In this document: in pieces, positions 1-5,644 of the stretch | Layout of the letters: each line of letters starts with the position of its first letter | Position numbering within the stretch: position 1 is the first letter of the stretch | Origin: Candidatus Aminicenantota bacterium | GTDB lineage: Bacteria; Acidobacteriota; Aminicenantia; Aminicenantales; Aminicenantaceae | Length of the DNA stretch: 7,442 bases | NCBI GenBank assembly: GCA_030633795.1 | Contig: DAOWCB010000064.1 | Span: 1-7,442, forward strand | Direction: 5' to 3' | Translations under genes and position numbers: made by a program | Notes under the pieces: model-generated | The model's input: the letters and a program-made list of their open reading frames with translations, nothing else | Told to the model about the DNA's origin: nothing | Databases searched by the model: none

Positions 1-136
1 GATTTAGAGTGATCCTTCCCAATTGATAGGCTGTGGGATCTCCCATTTTAAGCGCGGCCCATCCATGCGATGCTTCATGCACGGTGATGGCAAAAAGAAT
101 GACGAAAATGCTGATAATTCCTTGCTGAATAGTCAT
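1..136 (-). CDS. Site-2-protease-like M50 zinc metallopeptidase, N-terminal fragment
   Basis: Partial gene, running off the left edge of the window; the first 45 codons are visible from an ATG at 136-134. The translation begins MTIQQGIISIFVILF, a hydrophobic first membrane helix, and runs straight into HEASH (residues 20-24), the HExxH zinc-binding and catalytic motif. It continues as GWAALKMGDPTAYQLGRITL. This helix-HExxH-xxW-GDPTA-GR-TLN pattern is typical of small bacterial M50 site-2-protease family proteins (YwhC-like), usually a little over 200 aa, which are embedded in the membrane and cleave within or near membrane segments. The third zinc ligand lies outside the window. AGGTG at 145-141 is a plausible Shine-Dalgarno site, and an in-frame stop at 166-164 rules out a longer N-terminus. 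Divergently transcribed from the Lrp/AsnC gene. The substrate is unknown. Family call is firm; specific role is not. Confidence 0.88.
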   Translation of the reverse strand, partial: MTIQQGIISIFVILFAITVHEASHGWAALKMGDPTAYQLGRITLN

Positions 137-145
137 ATTACACCT

Positions 146-181
146 GAGGTCATTTATAGCATATCAACCCCGTCTCGTAAA
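146..181 (-). promoter_or_regulatory. Sigma70-like extended -10 promoter for the M50 peptidase gene
   Basis: On the minus strand, TATAAA (158-153) is preceded by TGC, making an extended -10. TTTACG (181-176) lies 17 bp upstream and matches the -35 consensus at 4 of 6 positions. Predicted start near 146 would leave a leader of about 10 nt, just enough for the AGGTG ribosome site. The -10 lies in the 12-bp element shared with the opposite promoter. Confidence 0.55.
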
Positions 182-412
182 GCTAGAATCCTTATCCATC
201 GCCAATAGTGCTTGAAAAAAATGTTTTTTTTGACGATGCAGCCCCTTTTTCTGTCAACGCAGCGGAATTTCACAAAAAGGGAAGATTTTGTTTTGTGTGC
301 TGTTGATGTCGAGTTTTCTGTTTTTCTAAATGGTGTCCTGCCTGGTTTTGATGATACTATTTTTATGTGAAATAAAAAACAGTTGTCAACATAATAGTAG
401 TGATATGCTATA
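155..412. repeat. 12-bp inverted repeat TGATATGCTATA overlapping both divergent promoters
   Basis: TGATATGCTATA occurs on the plus strand at 401-412, and its exact reverse complement TATAGCATATCA at 155-166. Each copy covers the extended -10 of the promoter reading outward on that side. The match goes beyond a shared -10 hexamer: the five bases TGATA upstream of the TGC are also identical. It could be an operator for one regulator acting on both genes, with autoregulation by the Lrp-family protein an obvious candidate, or simply a strong extended -10 context. Confidence 0.6.
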
Positions 413-414
413 GT
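383..414 (+). promoter_or_regulatory. Probable extended -10 promoter for the Lrp/AsnC gene
   Basis: TATAGT (409-414) matches the -10 consensus at 5 of 6 positions and is preceded by TGC (406-408), an extended -10. The best -35-like hexamer, TTGTCA (383-388), is 20 bp away, too far for a good pair, so the promoter probably relies on the extended -10 or on an activator. Start would be near 421, giving a leader of about 40 nt with AGGGAGG at 449-455. Confidence 0.45.
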
Positions 415-460
415 TAAACCAATACTACGATAATTCCATGACATTTGTAGGGAGGCTTGA

Positions 461-904
461 ATGATAGATGACTTGGATCGAAAGATTGTCCGGGTGCTCA
501 ATCAAAACGCGCGCAAAAGCTTCCGTGATGTGGCAAAAGAGGTCGAAACCTCGGTAACCGCCGTGATCAACAGAGTGAAAAAGTTGGAAGAATCGGGATT
601 CATCCAGGGATACATCCCTTTAGTAGAACCAGAATATTTTGGATTGAATCTCATTGCTATCATCGCCCTGCGCATTTCCAAAGGGAAACTGTTGGAAACA
701 CAGAAAAAGATCGCCAAAGATACAAGGGTGGTTTCCATTTATGATATTACCGGGGAATGGGATTCCTTTATCATAGGGTATTTCATAGACCGGAAGGATT
801 TGAATGATTTTATCAAAGGTTTGCTTTCTCTAGAATATGTGGACAGGACAGTCACGCATATTGTATTGAATGTAGTGAAAGAGGAAAGACGGATACTCGT
901 CTAA
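461..904 (+). CDS. Lrp/AsnC family transcriptional regulator
   Basis: A 147-aa protein of normal length for the family. Residues 1-60 form the N-terminal winged helix-turn-helix: a first helix (DDLDRKIVRVLNQNAR), then the recognition region around SVTAVINRVKKLEESGFIQGY. Residues about 65-140 form the ligand-binding RAM domain, with the characteristic TGEWD turn (G98, D101) that lines the effector site between subunits. Such proteins are dimers or octamers that bind A/T-rich DNA and usually sense amino acids. The ATG at 461 is supported by AGGGAGG at 449-455, five bases upstream. The gene diverges from the M50 peptidase gene and precedes the SpeD-family gene by 107 bp, so autoregulation and control of either neighbour are plausible but unproven. 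The effector cannot be read from sequence. Family assignment is secure. Confidence 0.93.
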   Translation: MIDDLDRKIVRVLNQNARKSFRDVAKEVETSVTAVINRVKKLEESGFIQGYIPLVEPEYFGLNLIAIIALRISKGKLLETQKKIAKDTRVVSIYDITGEWDSFIIGYFIDRKDLNDFIKGLLSLEYVDRTVTHIVLNVVKEERRILV

Positions 905-952
905 CCTGGCTTCCTCATCAGCTTGCCTGACTGTTTGTTTGAAGCTTTTTAC

Positions 953-980
953 TTGACAGCGACATAAGTATTGCCATAAT
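953..980 (+). promoter_or_regulatory. Sigma70-type promoter for the SpeD-family gene
   Basis: A perfect -35 TTGACA (953-958) and a -10 CATAAT (975-980, 5 of 6) are separated by 16 bp. Predicted start is near 987, giving a 25-nt leader containing AGGAGGG (1001-1007). The decarboxylase gene can therefore be transcribed independently of the regulator gene upstream. Confidence 0.7.
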
Positions 981-1011
981 GAATCCTATCTTTCCTGTTT
1001 AGGAGGGAATA

Positions 1012-1434
1012 ATGACGGAAAAGATACATAAGGCCATCGGTCATCACTATATCGTGGAAGCCTCCGATTGTGACCCCAAGATCATATCGAGCGTTGAAAA
1101 GGTCCAACAGATCTTGGTTAAAGCTGCAGAAATCGCGGGAGCCCAGGTTTGCTCCGTCGCATTCAGCAAGTTTCCTCCACAAGGAGTTACTGGAGTGGTG
1201 GTGATTGCCGTATCACACATTTCCGCACACACCTGGCCTGAATTTGGCTATGGGGCCATGGATTTTTACACATGCGGAGATGATGTTGATCCCGAAAAAG
1301 GGCTGAATTATGCTGTAGAAGCCTTTGGAGCTTCTTCGGCCCATATAACAGAGATAACACGCGGTCTCGAAGAAGGTGACAGAGAATTCTTTCATAGCTT
1401 CGTGACATGGGAAGAGGATATCGGAGAGAACTAA
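1012..1434 (+). CDS. speD: SpeD-family pyruvoyl-dependent decarboxylase (AdoMetDC homologue; substrate uncertain)
   Basis: A 140-aa protein of the short bacterial/archaeal S-adenosylmethionine decarboxylase class (about 125-130 aa), with a slightly longer acidic C-terminus. These proenzymes cut themselves before an internal serine, which becomes the pyruvoyl cofactor. The hallmark SHISAHTWPE is at residues 68-77: S68 is the pyruvoyl serine, H73 matches the processing histidine, and C88 in YTCGD is the catalytic cysteine, at the same offsets (+5, +20) as in the Thermotoga enzyme. Two usually conserved positions differ: residue 67, before the cut, is Val (GTA) instead of Glu, and residue 60 is Thr where Ser is usual. 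Canonical enzymes decarboxylate AdoMet for spermidine synthesis, but some SpeD homologues are known to be arginine or ornithine decarboxylases. No spermidine synthase gene is adjacent, and the upstream neighbour is an amino-acid-type regulator. Start supported by AGGAGGG at 1001-1007. Family certain, substrate open. Confidence 0.88.
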   Translation: MTEKIHKAIGHHYIVEASDCDPKIISSVEKVQQILVKAAEIAGAQVCSVAFSKFPPQGVTGVVVIAVSHISAHTWPEFGYGAMDFYTCGDDVDPEKGLNYAVEAFGASSAHITEITRGLEEGDREFFHSFVTWEEDIGEN

Positions 1435-1490
1435 AACAGTAAAGTTTTTTTACATTTTATTCCTTCTTCCCATCTCTTAGAGTGACATCT

Positions 1491-1507
1491 GATCTTCCCC
1501 TGAGATC
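1491..1507. promoter_or_regulatory. Candidate upstream activator site (17-bp palindrome)
   Basis: GATCT (1491-1495) and AGATC (1503-1507) form perfect 5-bp arms around a 7-bp spacer, a symmetry suited to a Fis-type helix-turn-helix dimer. The centre (1499) lies about 76 bp upstream of the start predicted for the sigma54 promoter, at the near edge of the distance at which NtrC-family activators bind. An ACAGTAA (1436-1442) / TTACTGT (1509-1515) inverted pair lies in the same region. Assignment rests on position and symmetry only. Confidence 0.35.
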
Positions 1508-1548
1508 CTTACTGTAGAAAAATTGCAAAACTCCTCTAATCTATGAAG

Positions 1549-1564
1549 TGGCATAAAAATTGCT
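1549..1564 (+). promoter_or_regulatory. Sigma54 (RpoN) -24/-12 promoter for the M1-like peptidase gene
   Basis: TGGCATAAAAATTGCT fits the sigma54 consensus TGGCACG-N4-TTGCW. The invariant GG (1550-1551) and GC (1562-1563) are separated by the required 10 bp, TGGCA and TTGCT are exact, and only the two bases after TGGCA deviate. Start is predicted near 1575, 41 nt ahead of the GTG codon. Such promoters need an AAA+ activator, and the convergent operon downstream encodes one. Confidence 0.75.
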
Positions 1565-1600
1565 TGATAATCCTCCTATGCAATAGAAATTGCCTGGATT

Positions 1601-1609
1601 TGCTATAAT
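1601..1609 (+). promoter_or_regulatory. Extended -10 sigma70-type element, possibly giving a leaderless mRNA
   Basis: TGCTATAAT is a perfect extended -10 (TATAAT at 1604-1609). Transcription would begin about 7 bases downstream, at or next to the GTG start codon at 1616. No convincing -35 lies at the right distance (positions 1581-1586 read CAATAG). No Shine-Dalgarno sequence precedes the GTG, which fits a leaderless transcript from this element. Confidence 0.45.
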
Positions 1610-1615
1610 ATAAAA

Positions 1616-4219
1616 GTGATCAAAACAAAACTTATCAGACTCCTTCTCATTATCTGTGTGTGTTCTGTTATCATTTCCTTCTCTTTTGGTGATCAGGGTG
1701 CCCAAGATCTCTTAGACAGGATTGAGAGTTCGTTGGAACAAAAGGATATCGAAGCTTATCTGAATATTTTCGCTCCCGAAATAAGGGAACAAGAAGAAAT
1801 AGCCCTGCGGGAGAAATTTGAACAGTTCAATCTGGAGAGCGTGACAGTCGTAAAAACACAACGACAGATCACGACCGAAAATGGCATCAGGACATACCTA
1901 AATGTGTTGTTTGAAAGTCCAAATGCAGTTGTGATCGAGGTGTGGCGATTGGATCTTGAGAATTCATCGGATCAGTGGCAAATAAAGGAAAAGGAGATCA
2001 AAAGAGAGGTCCGGAATTTGTTCAAGATCAGGATCCCCTCAGGCCGAGAGGAGAGGGTGAGCCGCGTGGAAATCAAACATGCGGATATCCAAATCACCTT
2101 TCACAATCCGATTGTCTTCTATGACAATCTTCCGGATATTGAAACAGCTCTTTTGGTCATCGGAGAAGGAGAGCTGCATTTTTCTCCTTCTCTACAGAGA
2201 GAAAGGCATCAACTGGAGTTGGTGTATAAAAAAGGATATCTTCAGGATCGTCTTAGTTATGTGTTTGTGCGTTGCTCGAATTCCTTGTTTGAAAACAATA
2301 TCCGGATTGAAAAAAGCCAGGGAAACGGCCTTCCGATCGATCAATCCGAGAAAAACAGAGCCTATTCCCTGTTCGCCAAACACTATCCGCGGTCCTTTGC
2401 CGTCGAAAACTCATTGAACGGGAAGCTGCTTTCTGTTATCCCTCAAGGGGAAGAGACTGTCATCGAGTTCGAGGGAGATAAAATCGGTAAATTTACCTAT
2501 ATTTTCTCTCCGTTCACAGAAGAAGAAGTTACTCTTTTCCAATGGAAAAAACAGAGGTTTCTAAACATCTATTCGCCTCAAGTCCAAAAAAGGGAAAAGA
2601 GGTTTTTTATCTCCTTTGGGAAGAAGTTCGATGTCTTGAGATACTTGATGGATATAGATTTTGAACCGGATGACCATTACATTTCCGGAAAGGCTGAGAT
2701 CGAGATCGAGTCGAAAACCGGCAACTTGGATAAGGTAAAGCTTAAGTTGAATCCCGATCTTGAGATTCTTCGTATCACGGATGATAATAATAATGAATTA
2801 TTTTTTACCAAGGATAAACTTCGCGGGAATTTGTACGTCTATTTCATCGATCTCATTCCGCGCAATCGATCCATAAAGGTAAAAATTTATTACAGGGGAA
2901 AGATATTACCAACTCGCATTGTTGAAGATGCCCTCTCTGTTGGGCAAGTCGATGATCTGTTTCTTTATATTCCTCCCCGATCAGAAACCTATTTGTACAG
3001 CCTGAAAGCGCAATGGTATCCTGTGCCGCCAGAGGGGGATTACTTCACCACACGGATCAAGATTATCATACCGCCCGATTTTTCGGTTGTCTCCAATGGA
3101 GTTCTTGTCGAGGAGTCCAAACTGCAACAATTAGATAAGGTGGAAGGACTTGAAAAGGTCGGGCGGAAAGTCTGTGTATTTGAATCCCAGAAACCCATCA
3201 AATATATGTCTTTTATCGTGGGGAGATTGCTGAAGAAGAATGAAGATACAGATCCTTTCCAGCTTAAATATTTTAGGACTTTAGATGTCATTTTGCCGAG
3301 GATGGATTTTTTCCAAGAATCCAAGAGCATTTTGCAATTTTATGAGAGCAGATTTGGACCTTATCCTTTTGAGAGTCTTAGCATAATACATAGAATCTGG
3401 CAAGAAAGTGGTGGTCATAGCCCGGCATCTTTTATCGTGTTAAACCAGCTCCCGCGAATCCAAGGTGTCCATCTTAAAAGAACAAACAGTCCTGTTAATC
3501 TGACCCGATGGAACGAATATTATCTTGCCCATGAGCTCGCTCATCAGTGGTGGGGTCAGGGTGTTACATGGGACAGGCATCATGACCATTGGATTAGTGA
3601 AGGATTGGCACAGTTTTCCACGATATTGTATTTGAGAGAAAAGCATGGAGAGGCGGCCTTTTCAAACATTTTGAAAAACATGTCTAGGTGGACAGAAAAA
3701 AAAACAAAGTGGGGGCCGATAATATTCGGTTCCCGAATCAGTCAGTTTGATTTTTTTGCCTTTCAATCGATCGTTTACAACAAAAGTTCATTAGTCTTGA
3801 ATATGCTCAAAGATATGCTCGGTGAAGATGTGTTTTTCTGGGGGATCAGAGAATTTTTTAATAAATTCAAATACCAAGCAGCAAGGACAAATGATTTTGT
3901 GGTCACCCTTTCGGAAATTTCTCAGAAGGATTTAAGACCTTTCTTCGATGCCTGGTTTCAAACCTATACGCTCCCTGAAGTTAAGGTTTCCCAATATATC
4001 GAGCGGGTGGCGGACAAATACCGCCTGAAATTCCACATTTCCCAACGGGGCGATCCATTCATCTTTCCTTTGTGGGTGGAATGGATGCAGGATGGAAAGA
4101 ATGTCCGGAAGATGATTGTTGTTGATAAGAAAGAACACACCGTCCAATTCGATCTCACCCACAAACCCAAAAGAATCCATATAAATCCTGATAATGCCGT
4201 TCCGGGCAAATTTTACTGA
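1616..4219 (+). CDS. Exported M1-family (gluzincin) zinc metallopeptidase with extra N-terminal domains
   Basis: An 867-aa protein. Residues 1-25 look like a signal peptide (K3, K5, R8, then LLLIICVCSVIISFSFG). Residues about 27-130 resemble an NTF2/SnoaL-like fold (LLDRIESSLEQKDIEAYLNIF, W-rich end); residues 130-330 are unrecognised beta-rich sequence. From about 335 the M1 N-terminal beta domain begins (DIDFEPDD, ISGKAEIEIES). The catalytic domain has HELAH at 639-643 and the second zinc glutamate E662 exactly 18 residues later (WISEGLAQF), plus Y721 in VYNKSS, the M1 transition-state tyrosine. The exopeptidase motif GxMEN is not conserved: the corresponding place reads GGHSP (599-603), so aminopeptidase specificity is doubtful. 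A C-terminal beta domain ends in HINPDN. The GTG is the only usable start, because TAG lies in frame at 1583-1585 and no ATG, GTG or TTG intervenes. Likely periplasmic or surface. Preceded by a sigma54 promoter and convergent with the sigma54 regulator gene. Confidence 0.88.
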   Translation: MIKTKLIRLLLIICVCSVIISFSFGDQGAQDLLDRIESSLEQKDIEAYLNIFAPEIREQEEIALREKFEQFNLESVTVVKTQRQITTENGIRTYLNVLFESPNAVVIEVWRLDLENSSDQWQIKEKEIKREVRNLFKIRIPSGREERVSRVEIKHADIQITFHNPIVFYDNLPDIETALLVIGEGELHFSPSLQRERHQLELVYKKGYLQDRLSYVFVRCSNSLFENNIRIEKSQGNGLPIDQSEKNRAYSLFAKHYPRSFAVENSLNGKLLSVIPQGEETVIEFEGDKIGKFTYIFSPFTEEEVTLFQWKKQRFLNIYSPQVQKREKRFFISFGKKFDVLRYLMDIDFEPDDHYISGKAEIEIESKTGNLDKVKLKLNPDLEILRITDDNNNELFFTKDKLRGNLYVYFIDLIPRNRSIKVKIYYRGKILPTRIVEDALSVGQVDDLFLYIPPRSETYLYSLKAQWYPVPPEGDYFTTRIKIIIPPDFSVVSNGVLVEESKLQQLDKVEGLEKVGRKVCVFESQKPIKYMSFIVGRLLKKNEDTDPFQLKYFRTLDVILPRMDFFQESKSILQFYESRFGPYPFESLSIIHRIWQESGGHSPASFIVLNQLPRIQGVHLKRTNSPVNLTRWNEYYLAHELAHQWWGQGVTWDRHHDHWISEGLAQFSTILYLREKHGEAAFSNILKNMSRWTEKKTKWGPIIFGSRISQFDFFAFQSIVYNKSSLVLNMLKDMLGEDVFFWGIREFFNKFKYQAARTNDFVVTLSEISQKDLRPFFDAWFQTYTLPEVKVSQYIERVADKYRLKFHISQRGDPFIFPLWVEWMQDGKNVRKMIVVDKKEHTVQFDLTHKPKRIHINPDNAVPGKFY

Positions 4220-4242
4220 TTTTGGGTTGTTTTTCCTAGGAC

Positions 4243-5634
4243 TCAGCCATCAAGATCGTTGATATCTATGCCCATTCTTTTGATCATCTCGTTGAGCGTG
4301 GTGGGCTTGACTCCCAACAGTTGAGCCGCTTTTTTCTGGACACCGTTTGATTTCCTTAAGGCTTCCAAAATCCAATTTTCCTGGAATCGTTGTGTTTGCT
4401 CTTTAAGAGTTCCTGTACTATCCGAAGTCATACGAGTCTTTTTCTGTTTTCCTTCGGGATTATACAGAAACGGAGGAAGGTTATTTCTTGTGATTAGCTT
4501 TGTTTTGGTTAGGACGATCGCTCTCTCTATCAGATTTTCCAATTCCCGGATATTTCCTGGCCAATCGTAATTTGCAAAAATTTCCATGACTTCTTCACTG
4601 ACACCGATAATTTCTTTTTTGTTTTCTTTGCTGTATGTATCCAGGAAATGCTTTGCAAGAAGCGGAATATCCTCTTTTCTTTCTCGGAGATGTGGCAGTT
4701 CGATCTTTATGACATTGAGACGGAAAAACAGGTCCTGTCTAAACTGTTTTTCGTCTATACGGTCCTCCAGGTCCGTGTTGGTAGCTGCAATGACGCGCAC
4801 GTTGACCTTGATCGTCTTTGTACCACCAAGTCTCATGAATTCACGATCCTGCATGACGCGGAGCAATTTGGCCTGTGTTTCCATGTTGAGTGAAGAAATC
4901 TCATCAAAAAAAATCGTGCCTTTATCTGCCGCCTCGAAAAGGCCTTTTTTATCGCTGACCGCACCGGTAAAAGCGCCTCTCAAGTGACCGAACAGATTGC
5001 TCTCCAGCAGGTCTGGAGGAAGAGAGCCGCTGTTGACGATGATGAAAGGGGCATTTGCGCGGTCGCTGTTCTGGTGTATGGCTCTAGCCACCAACTCTTT
5101 GCCCGTTCCGCTTTCTCCCTGTATCAATATTGTGCTGCGAGTTGGTGCGGAAGCTTTGATGGTTTCGAAGACGTCGTTCATTACGCTGCTCTTCCCGATG
5201 ATGTTCTCGAAGCTGAATTTTTTCTTGAGTTCATCTTTCAGTCGGATATTTTCATCCTGGAGATTTTTGTGTTCCCTGGCCCGTTTGAGAATCAAGAGCA
5301 ATTCATCATGCTTGAAAGGTTTTTGGATGTAATCAAAGGCGCCGATTTTCATGGCTGATACGGCTGACTCCACCGAGGCATAGGCTGTTATGATGATGAT
5401 AACGGCTTGGGGATCGATCTTTTTTATCCTTTTCAATACTTCGATACCGTTCATCCCAGGCATCAAAAGATCGAGGAGGATGAGATCCCAGGTATCTGGG
5501 GAATATTTTTCTAATGCTTCTTCTCCGTTAAGCGAGCTCTCCACCTCATATCCCTCTGAGGTTAACAGATCCCCCAAAACCTCATGAATGATCGGTTCGT
5601 CGTCAATGATGTGTATCAATCCGTGTTGAGTCAT
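4243..5634 (-). CDS. NtrC-family sigma54-dependent response regulator
   Basis: A 463-aa protein with the full three-domain plan. The receiver domain (about 5-120) has acidic pocket D11/D12, phospho-acceptor D55 (LILLDLLMPG), T83 and K105. The AAA+ domain (about 143-370) has Walker A GESGTGKE (173-180), the GAFTGA sigma54-contact loop (220-225), Walker B GTIFFDE (239-245) and an arginine-rich FRQDLFFRLN segment. The C-terminal Fis-type helix-turn-helix is at about 434-456 (AAQLLGVKPTTLNEMIKRMG). All catalytic motifs are intact, so it should hydrolyse ATP and open sigma54 promoters when phosphorylated. It lies 10 bp downstream of the kinase gene; its ribosome site AGAGGAAA overlaps the region of the kinase stop codon, indicating co-transcription and possible translational coupling. 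Its 3' end faces the peptidase gene across 23 bp (4220-4242) with no clear terminator hairpin. Its likely target is the sigma54 promoter at 1549-1564. Confidence 0.95.
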   Translation of the reverse strand: MTQHGLIHIIDDEPIIHEVLGDLLTSEGYEVESSLNGEEALEKYSPDTWDLILLDLLMPGMNGIEVLKRIKKIDPQAVIIIITAYASVESAVSAMKIGAFDYIQKPFKHDELLLILKRAREHKNLQDENIRLKDELKKKFSFENIIGKSSVMNDVFETIKASAPTRSTILIQGESGTGKELVARAIHQNSDRANAPFIIVNSGSLPPDLLESNLFGHLRGAFTGAVSDKKGLFEAADKGTIFFDEISSLNMETQAKLLRVMQDREFMRLGGTKTIKVNVRVIAATNTDLEDRIDEKQFRQDLFFRLNVIKIELPHLRERKEDIPLLAKHFLDTYSKENKKEIIGVSEEVMEIFANYDWPGNIRELENLIERAIVLTKTKLITRNNLPPFLYNPEGKQKKTRMTSDSTGTLKEQTQRFQENWILEALRKSNGVQKKAAQLLGVKPTTLNEMIKRMGIDINDLDG

Positions 5635-5644
5635 GTTTCCTCTT

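Larger units (their letters stand above)
137..460. other. Divergent intergenic region between the M50 peptidase and lrp-family genes
   Basis: This 324-bp stretch holds no convincing gene. It carries an outward promoter at each end (146-181 minus, 383-414 plus) and several dyads: an A7/T8 run pair (215-221 and 224-231, only TG between), and an 8-bp inverted repeat CCCTTTTT (243-250) / AAAAAGGG (274-281) with a 23-nt loop. GTAGT (397-401) and ACTAC (424-428) flank the plus-strand -10. The A/T-rich character suits binding by a bending regulator such as an Lrp-family protein, but no site can be assigned. Short frames crossing it on either strand show no family-like sequence. Confidence 0.6.

Noticed and set aside
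23..208. Plus-strand 61-codon open frame
   Set aside because: It lies antisense to the M50 peptidase start and runs into the promoter; no family-like sequence or ribosome site.
154..501. Minus-strand 115-codon open frame across the divergent spacer
   Set aside because: It starts inside the Lrp/AsnC gene, crosses promoter elements, and has low-complexity composition without recognisable motifs.
907..926. TGGC...TTGC in the lrp-speD gap, resembling a second sigma54 promoter
   Set aside because: The GG and GC elements are 15 bp apart rather than the required 10, and a good sigma70-like promoter lies just downstream.
918..950. AGCTT...AAGCT dyad plus T run after the Lrp/AsnC gene as a terminator
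   Set aside because: The stem is five pairs with a loop of about 16 nt and mismatches on both sides; not convincing.
1429..1451. Possible terminator after the SpeD-family gene (AACT...AGTT with a T7 run)
   Set aside because: The stem is only four A/T-rich pairs, far too weak to support a terminator call.
1521..1527. Second TTGCA -12-like element upstream of the peptidase gene
   Set aside because: No GG is found at the matching -24 position (1513-1514 read TG).
4220..4242. Bidirectional terminator between the convergent peptidase and regulator genes
   Set aside because: The 23-bp gap contains T runs and a CCTAGG palindrome but no stem-loop long enough to call.
4984..5358. Plus-strand open frames of over 100 codons inside the response-regulator gene
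   Set aside because: They are antisense to the conserved AAA+ and receiver coding sequence, whose motifs are all intact on the minus strand.
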